Source of the DNA: Croceibacterium xixiisoli
GTDB lineage: Bacteria > Pseudomonadota > Alphaproteobacteria > Sphingomonadales > Sphingomonadaceae
Length of the DNA: 64,000 nt
Direction of reading: 5' to 3'
NCBI RefSeq assembly: GCF_009827305.1
Contig: NZ_WTYJ01000002.1
Span: 620,001-684,000, forward strand
The notes below the pieces were generated by a model, which saw nothing but the letters and a program-made list of their open reading frames with translations, was not told where the DNA came from and made no database searches. The translations under genes were made by a program, and so were the position numbers. Positions 54,336 through 63,992 of this stretch are shown here, in pieces (positions within the stretch are counted from its first letter, which is position 1; the number at the start of each line of letters is the position of its first letter).

Positions 54336-55048
54336 AACCTCTGGTAACCGATAGCGCCATGGTGCTGGCAGCTGGGCTAGGCAAGCGTATGCGCCCGCTG
54401 ACGGCATCCCAGCCCAAGCCGATGGTGCGTGTGGCGGGCAAGGCGCTGATCGATCACGCGCTGGATCGGCTGGCAGAGGCGGGCATCGCCCGTGCTGTGG
54501 TGAATGTGCATTATCTGGCCGACGCGCTCGAAGCCCATGTGCTCGAACGCAACATGCCGCGCGTGCGCATTTCGGACGAACGGGATCAGCTGCTTGAAAC
54601 CGGTGGCGGCATGGTGCGGGCGCAGGAATTGCTGCCCGATCCGTTCTTCTGCGTGAACAGCGACAATATCTGGCTCGATGGGCCTTACAACACTTTCCGC
54701 GTGCTGTCGGACAGCTGGGATGCGGACAAGATGGACGCGCTGCTGCTGCTGGTGCCGCACACCGGCGCACATAACTTTCGCGGCAAGGGTGATTTCGGCA
54801 TGGACGGCAACGGCCTGCTCCAACGCCGCCGCACCGGCCGGATCGCGCCCTTTGTCTACACCGGTATTCAGCTGGTTTCGAAACGGCTGCTGCGCGATGC
54901 GCCCGATGGGCCGTTTTCGACCAATATCCTGTGGGATCGCGCGATAGCCGAAGAACGGCTCTATGGTGTCGCCTTCACCGGCAAATGGTTCGAAGTCGGC
55001 ACGCCGCAGAGCATCGCGCCCACCGAACTCGCGCTTGCCGGTGGTTGA
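54332..55048 (+). CDS. murU: N-acetylmuramate alpha-1-phosphate uridylyltransferase MurU
   Basis: 238 residues. Makes UDP-MurNAc from MurNAc-1-phosphate, following AmgK. Nucleotidyltransferase motif AAGLGKRMRPLTASQPKPM at residues about 13-31, then TGGGMVRAQELLPDPFFCVN and NSDNIW with the metal Asp, and GKWFEVGTPQ near the C-terminus. Overlaps amgK by ATGA and addB by eight bases. Together with AmgK it gives peptidoglycan recycling and, by family knowledge, intrinsic tolerance of fosfomycin. Confidence 0.93.
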   Translation: MKPLVTDSAMVLAAGLGKRMRPLTASQPKPMVRVAGKALIDHALDRLAEAGIARAVVNVHYLADALEAHVLERNMPRVRISDERDQLLETGGGMVRAQELLPDPFFCVNSDNIWLDGPYNTFRVLSDSWDADKMDALLLLVPHTGAHNFRGKGDFGMDGNGLLQRRRTGRIAPFVYTGIQLVSKRLLRDAPDGPFSTNILWDRAIAEERLYGVAFTGKWFEVGTPQSIAPTELALAGG

Positions 55049-58001
55049 TCGGCAGGGCAGTGACCATCGCGGAACGCGGATCTATTCGATCGCCGCGCAC
55101 CGGGGTTTTGCCGACGCGCTGGTTGCCGGGATCGTCCCGCGCTATTCCGAACCGGATTTCGGCCTTGCCCGGCTGACGCTGCTGCTGCCCAGCAACCGCG
55201 CCGCGCGCACCATCAGCGAAGCCTTCATCCGTCATTCGGGCAGCGGGCTGCTGATGCCGCGCATGGCGGTGGTCGGCGATCTCGATCTGGATGAAACGCT
55301 CGGGCCCCTGCTCGATCCGCTTGGCGCGGCGGAAGATATTCCCCCGGCGGTCGATCTCACTTTCCGCTGGTTGCGGCTCGCCGAACTGATCCGGGAAGAA
55401 CAGGGCAGCAGTGCGCCTGCAGGCAGCGCTCTGCTGCGCATGGCGCTCGAAATGGGGCAGACGATGGATCGGCTGCTCGCCGATGAGATCGGGCCGGAAG
55501 AACTGTTCGATGAAAAGGTGCTGGGCCTGCTTGGCGAATTGTCGGACCATTGGAAACGCGGCCTGCGCCTGTTCATGGTGGTGCAGGATCGCTGGTTGAA
55601 GGAACTGATGGCGCGCGGGCAGGTCGATCCCGCCGACCGGCGCAACCGGCTGTTCCGCCATGCGGCGAAACATTGGCGCGATCATCCGCCAGCCCATCCG
55701 GTGATTGCCGCCGGGATCACCAGCCCGGGAAAGGGGTTGGCCGCGCTGCTGCGCCGAATTGCTCGCCTGCCCGATGGGGCGGTGGTGCTGCCCGATTTCG
55801 ATCTCAACCTGGATGATGCGGTGTGGAGCGAACTGGGCACGGCCGGCGCGCGTGACGCCGATCTGCCGATCGGACGCGGTGACGCGGTCACTCACCCGCA
55901 ATATCACATGAAGCTGCTGCTCAACCGGCTGATGGTTTCGCGGGAGGAGGTGCAGCCCTGGCATCGCGCGGGCATGGCCAAGGGGCCACCCGAACGCAGC
56001 CACGCCATTTCCAGCCTGTTCCTGCCACCAGAGGCAAGCCGGGTCTGGGCGGAATTGCCGCCCGAACGGCGCCGGCTGGCCGGCGTGCGGCTGATGGAAT
56101 GCGCAAATCCGGAAGAAGAAGCGCAGGCCATTGCTTTGCTGGTGCGGCAGGCGCTGGAAATTCCCGAACGTCGGGTGGCGGTGATCACGCCGGATCGCGG
56201 GCTTGCCGCGCGCGTGGTGCAGCATCTGCGCCGCTGGAACATCGCCGCCGATGACACGGCGGGCCGCCCGCTGCCGCAGACGCCGGCCGGGCGCATCCTG
56301 TTGCTGCTCGCCGATGTAGCTGCTGAACAGGCCGCGCCGGTGCCCCTGCTGGGGCTGCTCGAACATCCGCTGGTCGATATGGGCAGCCTGCGCGGCGAAT
56401 GGCTGGTCCAGGCGCGCGCCTTCGAACGCGAACTGCGCGGACCCCGGCCCGCACCGGGGCTCGAACCTTTGCGTGATATTGCTGCCAAGGCTGACGTGTT
56501 GCCCTGGTGGAACCAGGTGGAACCCGTGCTCGCGCCGCTGATGGATCGGCAGGATGCGCCGCTGGCGGATCTGATCGACCGCCTGGCCGTGGCGGGGGAG
56601 GCTCTGTGCGGGGAGGATCTGTGGGCCCGCGAAGATGGCCGCGCCCTGGCCGATTTCGTGGAAGATTTGCGCCTGCAGGCACGCCTCGTCGGCACCCGCA
56701 TCAGCCCTGCCGATCTGCCTGCCGTCCTGCGCGATGCGATGGACAGCCTTTCCGTGCGCCCGCCCTATGGCGGTCATCCACGCGTGGCGATCTACGGCCT
56801 GCTGGAATCGCGCATGACCCGCGCGGAACTGGCGATCTGTGCCGGGCTGAACGAAGGCGTCTGGCCGGGCAGTTCGGGCGCCGAACCGCTGCTCGCCCCG
56901 GCGGTGCTGCGCTCCCTGGGAGTACCCGGCGGCGATTTCCGCATCGGGCTGGCCGCGCATGATCTGGCCGGTGCATTGGGCGCGCCGGAGGTGGTGCTCA
57001 GCCGTTCGCGGCGTGATGCCGGCGGTCCGGCCATCGCCAGCCGCTTCTGGCTGCGCGTCGAGGCGTTGCTGGGTGAAAGGCTGATCGACGATCACCGCGA
57101 AACCGAAATGGTGGATCTCGCCCGCGCGATCGATCTGGGCCCGCCGGCCGCACCGCATCCGCGCCCCCAGCCGATGCCTTCGGCCGAGCAGCGCCGCGTA
57201 TCGCTCAGCGTCACATCGCTCGATCGGCTGCGTTCCGATCCCTACCAATTCTACGCCTCGGCCATTCTGTCACTGTCCGAACTCGACGCGCTCGACGCTG
57301 AACCCACCGCCGCCTGGCAGGGCACGGTCGCGCACAAGGTGCTGGAAGAATGGCACAAGGGCGCCGGCCCGATGCATGACATTGCCAGCGAAGTGCTGCA
57401 GCAGATGAATTCCCACCCGCTGATGCGCGCGCTGTGGCGGCCGCGCCTGCTCAAGGCGCTGGATTGGGTGGAAGGGCAGATCGCTGCCGCGCCAGACCGG
57501 GTGCCGATCGCCTTCGAACAATGGGGCGAAATGGTCGAACGCGGTATCACCATCAAGGGCAAGGTCGACCGGATCGACCGCCTGCCCGATGGCACGCTCG
57601 CCATCGTGGATTACAAGACCGGCAGCCCGCCATCCTCCGATCAGGTTGAACAGGGCTTCGCTCTCCAGCTTGGCACACTCGGCCTGATGGCGGAACGCGG
57701 TGCCTTCGGCGGCGGCGTGGCTGGGGAAGCCACTGCCTTCGAATATTGGTCGCTGGGCAAGAGCGAGAAGAGCGACACGGGCTTCGGCTATGTCACTACC
57801 CCGCTGAAGATCGACCGCAAGCGCACCGGAGTGGAACCGGGTTCTTTCCTGCCACTGGCGGAAGATTTCCTGGATGATGCGCTGAGCAAATGGATCCTGG
57901 GCGAAGAACCCTTCACCGCACGGCTCAATCCCGATGCGGTCAATTACAACAGCTATGATCAGCTGATGCGGCTGGATGAATGGGTGGGGGACCTGTCATG
58001 A
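55041..58001 (+). CDS. addB: Double-strand-break repair nuclease subunit AddB
   Basis: 986 residues from a GTG inside the last codons of murU; frames further upstream are out of place because they lie within murU. AddB is the second nuclease/Chi-reading subunit of AddAB, the RecBCD equivalent of alphaproteobacteria. The N-terminal helicase-like part begins LTLLLPSNRAARTISEAF. The C-terminal PD-(D/E)XK nuclease is seen in KGKVDRIDRLPDGTLAIVDY followed by KTG (catalytic Asp and Lys near residues 857-859). The stop overlaps addA by ATGA. Confidence 0.93.
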   Translation: MVDRQGSDHRGTRIYSIAAHRGFADALVAGIVPRYSEPDFGLARLTLLLPSNRAARTISEAFIRHSGSGLLMPRMAVVGDLDLDETLGPLLDPLGAAEDIPPAVDLTFRWLRLAELIREEQGSSAPAGSALLRMALEMGQTMDRLLADEIGPEELFDEKVLGLLGELSDHWKRGLRLFMVVQDRWLKELMARGQVDPADRRNRLFRHAAKHWRDHPPAHPVIAAGITSPGKGLAALLRRIARLPDGAVVLPDFDLNLDDAVWSELGTAGARDADLPIGRGDAVTHPQYHMKLLLNRLMVSREEVQPWHRAGMAKGPPERSHAISSLFLPPEASRVWAELPPERRRLAGVRLMECANPEEEAQAIALLVRQALEIPERRVAVITPDRGLAARVVQHLRRWNIAADDTAGRPLPQTPAGRILLLLADVAAEQAAPVPLLGLLEHPLVDMGSLRGEWLVQARAFERELRGPRPAPGLEPLRDIAAKADVLPWWNQVEPVLAPLMDRQDAPLADLIDRLAVAGEALCGEDLWAREDGRALADFVEDLRLQARLVGTRISPADLPAVLRDAMDSLSVRPPYGGHPRVAIYGLLESRMTRAELAICAGLNEGVWPGSSGAEPLLAPAVLRSLGVPGGDFRIGLAAHDLAGALGAPEVVLSRSRRDAGGPAIASRFWLRVEALLGERLIDDHRETEMVDLARAIDLGPPAAPHPRPQPMPSAEQRRVSLSVTSLDRLRSDPYQFYASAILSLSELDALDAEPTAAWQGTVAHKVLEEWHKGAGPMHDIASEVLQQMNSHPLMRALWRPRLLKALDWVEGQIAAAPDRVPIAFEQWGEMVERGITIKGKVDRIDRLPDGTLAIVDYKTGSPPSSDQVEQGFALQLGTLGLMAERGAFGGGVAGEATAFEYWSLGKSEKSDTGFGYVTTPLKIDRKRTGVEPGSFLPLAEDFLDDALSKWILGEEPFTARLNPDAVNYNSYDQLMRLDEWVGDLS

Positions 58002-61000
58002 GCGGAAAGGTCCACCGGCTTCAGGGGCAGCAGGCTCGCGCGGTCGATCCGCGCGATTCCGTCTGGCTCTCGGCCTCGGCCGGCACAGGCAAGACCCAGG
58101 TGCTGTCCGCGCGTGTGCTGCGCCTGCTGTTGCGGCCCGATGTCCGCCCCGAACATCTGCTCTGCCTCACTTTCACCAAGGCCGGCGCCGCCGAAATGGC
58201 AGAGCGGGTGAACGCGGTGCTGGCCCGTTGGGTGCGCCTGCCGGATACCGAACTTTCGGCCGACCTGATCGCGCTGGGGGCAGACAATCACCCCGATGCG
58301 CTCAAGCGGGCGCGCACCCTGTTTGCCAGCGTGCTCGATTGCCCCGGCGGCGGGCTGCGGATCGATACGATCCATGCCTTTTCGCAATGGCTGCTGGCCG
58401 CTTTCCCGGAAGAGGCGGGGCTGCTTCCCGGCACCCAGCCGATGGAAGATCGCGACCGCGATCTGCTTGCCCATCGGGTGCTGGCCGATCTGCTGCTGGA
58501 ATGGGAACGTGATGGCCAGAACGGTCCGCTTTCGGCGCTGGAAATGCTCAGCGAACGCATGGGCCCGGACGAAGCACGCGCCTGGTTGATGCGATGCGCG
58601 CAGGCGCGCGATGCCTGGTTCGGCCCGGGCGGATGGCAGGAACCGATGGACACCCGCGTGCGGCAATTGCTCGGCCTGGCAGCGGATGCAGGGGCGGCCG
58701 ATCTGGCTGCGCTGTGCACGGACGAAGGCTTCGATGTGGCATCGCTGCGCCGCTGCATGGATGTGCTGGCCGGCTGGGGCACCAAGACGGGGCAGGCCGG
58801 TGCCGAGGCGATTACCGCCTGGCTGGCGCTGGCGCCCGCCGAACGTGTCAGCGCCCTGCGCAGCTTCAGCGGCACCCTGTTCAACGCCGGCGATGGCGCG
58901 CCCAAGTCGCTGAGCAATCTGGAAAAGCGCGATCCGGATTATGGCAGTTATATCGGCCGGGTCGCGCAATGCATGCAGGCGGTGCAGGATCTGAAGGCGA
59001 AGATCGATCTCGCCGCCATGCTGACCCCGGCGCTGTCGGTCGGCCGTCGCTTCGCTCTGGCGTGGGATGCGGCCAAGACTCGTGAAGGCCTCATCGATTT
59101 CGACGATCTGATCCGCCGCGCCGCCGAACTTCTGGCCAAGCCGGGGCTGGGCGAATGGATCCGTTACAAGCTGGATCGGCAGTTCGATCATCTGCTGGTC
59201 GATGAAGCGCAGGATACCAATGAAGCGCAATGGTCGATCATCGATGCGCTGACCGGCGATTTCTTCACCGGCTTCGGCACGCATGAGGATCGGCTGCGGA
59301 CGATCTTTGTGGTGGGCGATTACAAGCAGGCGATCTTCCGCTTCCAGGGCACCAGCCCGGAAAATTTCGCCGCCGCCAAATCGCGCTTTGCCAAGGCTCT
59401 GACGGAACGGGCAGAGGGCGCCCGCGAACTGGAACTGCCACTGGAAGCGCGTGGCCTGGTCGATCTCGGGCTCGACCGGTCCTATCGCACCGCGCAGCCG
59501 GTGCTCGATTTCGTCGACGCCGCGATCGAGGCGATCGGCCCTGCTTCCTTCGGCCTCAGCGAAGATCCCGGCCGCCATATCGGCGACATGCGTCCCGGCC
59601 TTGTCGGCCTGTGGCCCCCGGTCGATGCTGGCGGTGAAGAGGATGAAACCGCCGAAGGGCCGGAAAACTGGATTTCCCAGCCGGAACGCGAAATGGCCGA
59701 TCGCATTGCGCGGCAGGTTCGCGCCTGGCTCGATAACGGCTTCCCTCTGGTGAAGGGGCAGGAACGCAGCGCTGGTCCGGGCGATGTCATGGTGCTGGTG
59801 CGCAAGCGGCGCGATCTCGCCGGGCTGATCGTGGCGCGGCTGCATGCGCGCGGCGTGCCCGTGGCCGGGGTCGATCGCCTGCGATTGGGCGCCCCGCTGG
59901 CGGTGAAGGATCTGATGGCTTCGCTGCGCTTCGCTGCCCAGCCGCTCGATGATCTCAGCCTCGCCGCGCTGCTCGTTTCCCCGCTGATCGGCTGGAGCCA
60001 GGATCAATTGTTGCTGCATGGCTATCGTCCGCGCGGCAGGCGGTTGTGGGATCAGTTGCGCACATCCGATCATCCCGATGTCCAGGCGCTGCGGCTGCTG
60101 CTTGATCCGCTGCTGGCACGGGCGGATTACGAACCGGTGCAGGCCTTGCTTCATTGGCTGCTGATCGGTCCGTGGCAGGGCCGCCGGCAATTGGTTGCGC
60201 GGCTGGGGCGCGAAGCCAACGATCCGATCGACGAATTGCTCAACGCGGCCCACGCCTATGCCTCTGCCCATACGCCCAGCCTGCAGGGCTTCATCCAGTG
60301 GTTCGACGCGGGGGAAGGGGAACTGAAGCGCGAACCGGGCTCCAGCCCGGATCTGGTGCGGGTGATGACGGTCCACGGGTCCAAGGGGCTGCAGGCCCCG
60401 ATCGTGATCCTGGCCGATGCTGCCGGCAATCCCGACACCTCGCCCACGCGTGGGCTGACCCTGCCGGATGGAGAGCGCAGCATTCCGCTGCCCAATCTGC
60501 GCAAGACGGAAAAGATCGGCCCGATCCGTGAACAGGAAGAACGTGTCGCGCGCGAGGAACGGCAGGAACATTGGCGCCTGCTCTATGTCGCCATGACCCG
60601 CGCCGAAGAGGCACTGTTCATCGGCGGCGCCCTGGGCGCGCGCGACCGGGGCATGCCCGCGCCAGACAGCTGGTATGCCCGGCTCGCCCCGCTTGTCGCA
60701 GGCGAAGCCATGCCCGATCCGATCTGGGGCGAATCCCGTCTCAGCGGCGTAGCAGCCGATGCCCTGGCCGGCCATGTCGCGCCGCTTCAGGCCAGTCTGC
60801 CGCTGCTCCCCGCCTGGGCGCTGCGCCCGATCGGCCCCGAACCGCGCCCACCGCGCCCGCTGGCGCCATCATCTGCGGGGGAGGATCAGGGCTCCGATCC
60901 GCCGCTGCCGCCCGAAGTCGCGGAAAAGGCGGCGAAGCGTGGCGTGCTGATGCACCGCCTGCTCGAACGCCTGCCTGACATTGCCGAAACCGATCGTGCG

Positions 61001-61477
61001 GTCGCCGGGGAGCGTTGGCTCGCCCGCAATGGGGCGGAGTTTTCCCCCGCCGAACGTTCCGAAATGCTCACCCTGGCGCGCGATGTGCTGGCGCATCCCG
61101 AATGGCGTGATCTGTTCGGGCCTGCCGCCTTGGCAGAGGTGCCGTTGGCGGCCACGGTGGATGGCCGCGTGATCGCCGGTTCGGCCGACCGGCTGCTGGT
61201 GCTGCCGGATCGGGTGCTCGTCGTCGATTTCAAGACCGCCCGCCGCCCGCCGCGCGACTTGGCACAGGTGCCGGCGCACACGCTGCGGCAGATGGGCGCT
61301 TATGCGGTGGCGCTGCAGGCAATCTATCCCGGACGCCGGATAGAGGCGGCACTGCTTTACACCCAATTGCCGCTGCTGATCGCCCTGCCGGCTGATGTTC
61401 TGGCGGCGCACAAACCCGGCTTGTCCGATTATCAGCAAAGCTTTGGCGCCTTGGGCGTTGCCTCGCCGCCCGTCTGA
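57998..61477 (+). CDS. addA: Double-strand-break repair helicase-nuclease AddA
   Basis: 1159 residues from MSGKVHRLQGQQ. UvrD-type helicase: Walker A SASAGTGKTQVL at residues about 25-36, motif Ia LTFTKAGAAEMAERV, Walker B LLVDEAQDTNEAQW, motif III/IV near VVGDYKQAIFRFQG, motif V VMTVHGSKGLQAPIV and motif VI LLYVAMTRAEEAL. The C-terminal nuclease motif is VLVVDFKTARRPP. With AddB it processes broken DNA ends for RecA loading. Confidence 0.95.
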   Translation: MSGKVHRLQGQQARAVDPRDSVWLSASAGTGKTQVLSARVLRLLLRPDVRPEHLLCLTFTKAGAAEMAERVNAVLARWVRLPDTELSADLIALGADNHPDALKRARTLFASVLDCPGGGLRIDTIHAFSQWLLAAFPEEAGLLPGTQPMEDRDRDLLAHRVLADLLLEWERDGQNGPLSALEMLSERMGPDEARAWLMRCAQARDAWFGPGGWQEPMDTRVRQLLGLAADAGAADLAALCTDEGFDVASLRRCMDVLAGWGTKTGQAGAEAITAWLALAPAERVSALRSFSGTLFNAGDGAPKSLSNLEKRDPDYGSYIGRVAQCMQAVQDLKAKIDLAAMLTPALSVGRRFALAWDAAKTREGLIDFDDLIRRAAELLAKPGLGEWIRYKLDRQFDHLLVDEAQDTNEAQWSIIDALTGDFFTGFGTHEDRLRTIFVVGDYKQAIFRFQGTSPENFAAAKSRFAKALTERAEGARELELPLEARGLVDLGLDRSYRTAQPVLDFVDAAIEAIGPASFGLSEDPGRHIGDMRPGLVGLWPPVDAGGEEDETAEGPENWISQPEREMADRIARQVRAWLDNGFPLVKGQERSAGPGDVMVLVRKRRDLAGLIVARLHARGVPVAGVDRLRLGAPLAVKDLMASLRFAAQPLDDLSLAALLVSPLIGWSQDQLLLHGYRPRGRRLWDQLRTSDHPDVQALRLLLDPLLARADYEPVQALLHWLLIGPWQGRRQLVARLGREANDPIDELLNAAHAYASAHTPSLQGFIQWFDAGEGELKREPGSSPDLVRVMTVHGSKGLQAPIVILADAAGNPDTSPTRGLTLPDGERSIPLPNLRKTEKIGPIREQEERVAREERQEHWRLLYVAMTRAEEALFIGGALGARDRGMPAPDSWYARLAPLVAGEAMPDPIWGESRLSGVAADALAGHVAPLQASLPLLPAWALRPIGPEPRPPRPLAPSSAGEDQGSDPPLPPEVAEKAAKRGVLMHRLLERLPDIAETDRAVAGERWLARNGAEFSPAERSEMLTLARDVLAHPEWRDLFGPAALAEVPLAATVDGRVIAGSADRLLVLPDRVLVVDFKTARRPPRDLAQVPAHTLRQMGAYAVALQAIYPGRRIEAALLYTQLPLLIALPADVLAAHKPGLSDYQQSFGALGVASPPV

Positions 61478-61513
61478 CCTAGATAGGGGGCAACAATTAG
61501 GAGCAAACCAGAC

Positions 61514-61834
61514 ATGGCCACCAAGAATGTAACCGATGCCAGCTTCCAGGAAGATGTTCTCGACTCCGCGACGCCGGTGCTGGTCGATTTCTGGGCCGAC
61601 TGGTGCGGCCCCTGCAAGATGATCGCCCCCGCGCTGGAAGAAATCAGCGAGGAACTGGCCGGCAAGGTAACCATCGCCAAGATGGACATCATGGAAAATC
61701 CGGACGTTCCGGGCGGCCTCGGCGTGCAGTCGATCCCCTTTCTCGTCATCTACAAGGATGGCAAGCCGATCGCCCAGAAGCTCGGCGCCGCGCGCAAGAG
61801 CGAGTTGAAGGCCTGGATCGAAAGCGCGATCTGA
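61514..61834 (+). CDS. trxA: Thioredoxin
   Basis: 106 residues; active site WCGPC (Cys 31, Cys 34) after FWAD. General disulfide reductant. The cis-Pro loop reads QSIPFLVIYKDG rather than the common PTL version, and the preceding NPDVPGGLGV is slightly unusual, but length and fold marks are those of TrxA. It follows addA by 36 bases with GGAGCAAACC upstream. Confidence 0.94.
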   Translation: MATKNVTDASFQEDVLDSATPVLVDFWADWCGPCKMIAPALEEISEELAGKVTIAKMDIMENPDVPGGLGVQSIPFLVIYKDGKPIAQKLGAARKSELKAWIESAI

Positions 61835-61842
61835 ATTCTAGA

Positions 61843-61886
61843 GCAATTTCTAAGCAGGTGGGATCACCTGCTGACTCGGAAATTGC
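61843..61886 (+). repeat. Nested hairpin intergenic repeat
   Basis: Outer arms GCAATTTC and GAAATTGC enclose inner arms GCAGGTG and CACCTGC. It directly follows trxA. I recognise this pattern as a common intergenic palindrome in alphaproteobacteria; it may stabilise the trxA mRNA end. Confidence 0.65.
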
Positions 61887-61903
61887 GGCAAACAAAAGAA
61901 AAT

Positions 61904-61938
61904 AGGGCGGCGATCCGATGCAATCGGATCGCCGCTCT
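61904..61938 (-). terminator. Terminator for the inositol-monophosphatase-family gene
   Basis: A 16-pair stem with one G-U pair (core GCGGCGATCCGAT with ATCGGATCGCCGC) and a GCA loop, followed on the minus strand by TATTTTCTTTTGTTT. It may also stop trxA transcripts. Confidence 0.85.
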
Positions 61939-61959
61939 ATTGCCGGGCTGGCGGAAACG

Positions 61960-62769
61960 TCAGCCCGGTATGGCTTCCATCCGCCGCGCCATATCCTCCC
62001 ACAGGGCAGGGCTGGCCGCACCGATCAGCCCGGTGCGCGTGATTTCATCCACGCGATAGGGTGATCCATCGGGTCGGGCACAGCGCCCGCCGGCTTCGTT
62101 GAGCCACAGATCGCCGGCGGCATGATCCCAGGCCAGCGTGCGTTCGAAGATCGATACATCGTTTTCACCCAGTGCGAGCCGCGGATATTGTTCCGCCGCG
62201 CAATAGGGCACATCGACCATGCGATAATGCGGGGCGACGTGGTCCAGCACGGCCTGCCGCCGCGCCGGATCCAGGAAAATCAGCGACAGCGCTGCCACCG
62301 GCGGGGTTTCGCCGGTCACCCGCGCGGTGATCCTCTCGCCATTGACGAAGGCTCCCTTGCCCTGATGGGCCACGCACAGCCGGTCAGTCAGCACGTCATA
62401 GATCCAGCCGGTATGGGTCACTCCACCGCTGGCCATGGCGATCAGAATGCCGAAGGGTGGCTTGCCGGCCGCGAAATTGCGCGTGCCGTCGAGCGGGTCC
62501 ACGATCCAGCAGTCACCAGCCAACCCATCCAGCACGCCAGCATCGGCATGGGTCGCTTCTTCGCCTACCACGGCAAGACCAGGCATGATTTTCATCAGCC
62601 CTTCTGTCAGCATTTCTTCGGAAAGCTTGTCCGCCACGGTCACCACATCGTCTGCGGCCTTGGCCTCGATCTGGTGGCTGGCGAGCCTCTGATAATGCGG
62701 TTGGATGGCGGTCTGCGCGACATGGCGGATCAGTTCTGCCACCGCATCATGCAGCGATTGCGCGTTCAC
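61960..62769 (-). CDS. Inositol-monophosphatase-family phosphatase
   Basis: 269 residues from a GTG that overlaps the argJ stop as GTGA; a longer frame would run into argJ. Magnesium-dependent phosphatase with metal motifs VVGEEATH, WIVDPLDGTRNFAAG and TLAWDHAAGDLWLNEAGGR. Members include SuhB, CysQ and the HisN histidinol-phosphatase of alphaproteobacteria. Coupling to argJ, an amino-acid biosynthesis gene, slightly favours a HisN role, but sequence alone does not decide. Confidence 0.88.
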   Translation of the reverse strand: MNAQSLHDAVAELIRHVAQTAIQPHYQRLASHQIEAKAADDVVTVADKLSEEMLTEGLMKIMPGLAVVGEEATHADAGVLDGLAGDCWIVDPLDGTRNFAAGKPPFGILIAMASGGVTHTGWIYDVLTDRLCVAHQGKGAFVNGERITARVTGETPPVAALSLIFLDPARRQAVLDHVAPHYRMVDVPYCAAEQYPRLALGENDVSIFERTLAWDHAAGDLWLNEAGGRCARPDGSPYRVDEITRTGLIGAASPALWEDMARRMEAIPG

Positions 62770-63992
62770 GACCGGTAATCGGCATTGATCGAGATATATC
62801 CATGCGTCAGGTCGCAGGTCCACACCTTGGCCTTGCCATCGCCCAGGCCCAGGTCAACGCCGACGCTGATATCCTGGCCCTTCAAATGTTCCGCTACTGG
62901 CGCTTCGTCATAACTGTCGACTGCCAGGCCGGCCTGCGCCACCCATTTGTCGGCAAAGCGAATGGCCAGTTTGTCGCGATCGGCAGGCTCGCCAGCCTTG
63001 CCCACGGCCATCACCACGCGGCCCCAATTGGCGTCTTCCCCGGCGATGGCGGTCTTTACCAGTGGCGAATTGGCGATCGCCAGGCCGATCCGGCGGGCGC
63101 TTTCGTCGCTGTCGGCCCCGGTCACTTCGATTTCGATGAACTTCTGCGCCCCTTCGCCATCGCGCACCACCAGGTGGGAAAGCTGGCGGCAGATGTCGAA
63201 CAGTGCCGCGGCAAAGGCATCCGCGCCGGTATCGTCGAAGGACGCGATCGGCATATTGCCGGCCTCGCCGGTGGCAAAGGCCAGCACGGTATCGCTGGTG
63301 GATGTATCGCTGTCGACGGTGATGCAGTTGAAGCTGGTGTCGCTGGCGGCCGACAGGGCCGATTGCAGGAAGGCCGGATCAACGGCAGCATCGGTAAAGA
63401 TATAGCCCAGCATGGTGGCCATATCGGGCGCGATCATGCCGCTGCCCTTGATGATCCCGGCCAGCGTGACCGTGCGATCGCCGATCACGGCGGTTGCCAC
63501 GGCGCCCTTGGCAAAGGTGTCGGTGGTGCCGATGGTGTTGGCGGCATCTTCCCAGCTGCAGGGTACAGCATTCAGCGCGGCGGCCACGCCGGCCTCTGCC
63601 TTGTCCAGCGGCAGCGGAACACCGATCACTCCCGTTGAGGAGACGAAGACATCGGACGGTTTGCACTCGAGATGCTGGGCGACTTGCGCCATGATCTGTT
63701 CCACCGCTTCGCGGCCGCGAAACCCGGTGAAGGCGTTGGAATTACCGGCATTGACCACCAGCGCGCGGGCGCTGCCCAGCAGCACCTGTTCGCGCCCCAT
63801 TTCCACTTCCGTCGAACAGCAAACATTGCGGGTGAACACCCCGGCGACCGTCGTTCCCGGTGCCAGTTCGACATAGGTCAGATCACAGCGATCCCATTGC
63901 TTGTAACGGGCGCGGGCAATTCGCAGCGTCACACCGGCAACCGGCGGAATCGCGGGGAAGGGCTGGGCGAGCGGCGAGGGTGCAATATCCAT
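62766..63992 (-). CDS. argJ: Bifunctional glutamate N-acetyltransferase / N-acetylglutamate synthase ArgJ
   Basis: 408 residues, full length, start ATG at the window edge. Transfers acetyl from N-acetylornithine to glutamate in the cyclic arginine pathway. The autocleavage site is KGSGMIAPDMATML, where Thr 193 becomes the N-terminal nucleophile of the beta chain; GNSNAFTG and SSTGVIGVPL precede it and the C-terminal HGYISINADYRS is the family end. Cysteines in NVCCSTE replace the usual single Cys-Ala pattern without known effect. Confidence 0.96.
   Translation of the reverse strand: MDIAPSPLAQPFPAIPPVAGVTLRIARARYKQWDRCDLTYVELAPGTTVAGVFTRNVCCSTEVEMGREQVLLGSARALVVNAGNSNAFTGFRGREAVEQIMAQVAQHLECKPSDVFVSSTGVIGVPLPLDKAEAGVAAALNAVPCSWEDAANTIGTTDTFAKGAVATAVIGDRTVTLAGIIKGSGMIAPDMATMLGYIFTDAAVDPAFLQSALSAASDTSFNCITVDSDTSTSDTVLAFATGEAGNMPIASFDDTGADAFAAALFDICRQLSHLVVRDGEGAQKFIEIEVTGADSDESARRIGLAIANSPLVKTAIAGEDANWGRVVMAVGKAGEPADRDKLAIRFADKWVAQAGLAVDSYDEAPVAEHLKGQDISVGVDLGLGDGKAKVWTCDLTHGYISINADYRS

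Noticed and set aside
57959-60775. 938-codon minus-strand frame opposite addA
   Set aside because: Shadow of a long G+C-rich gene with strong helicase motifs on the plus strand.
61514-61834. trxA as an atypical redox protein because of the IPF cis-Pro loop
   Set aside because: WCGPC, length and fold marks are normal for thioredoxin; a single loop residue is not enough.
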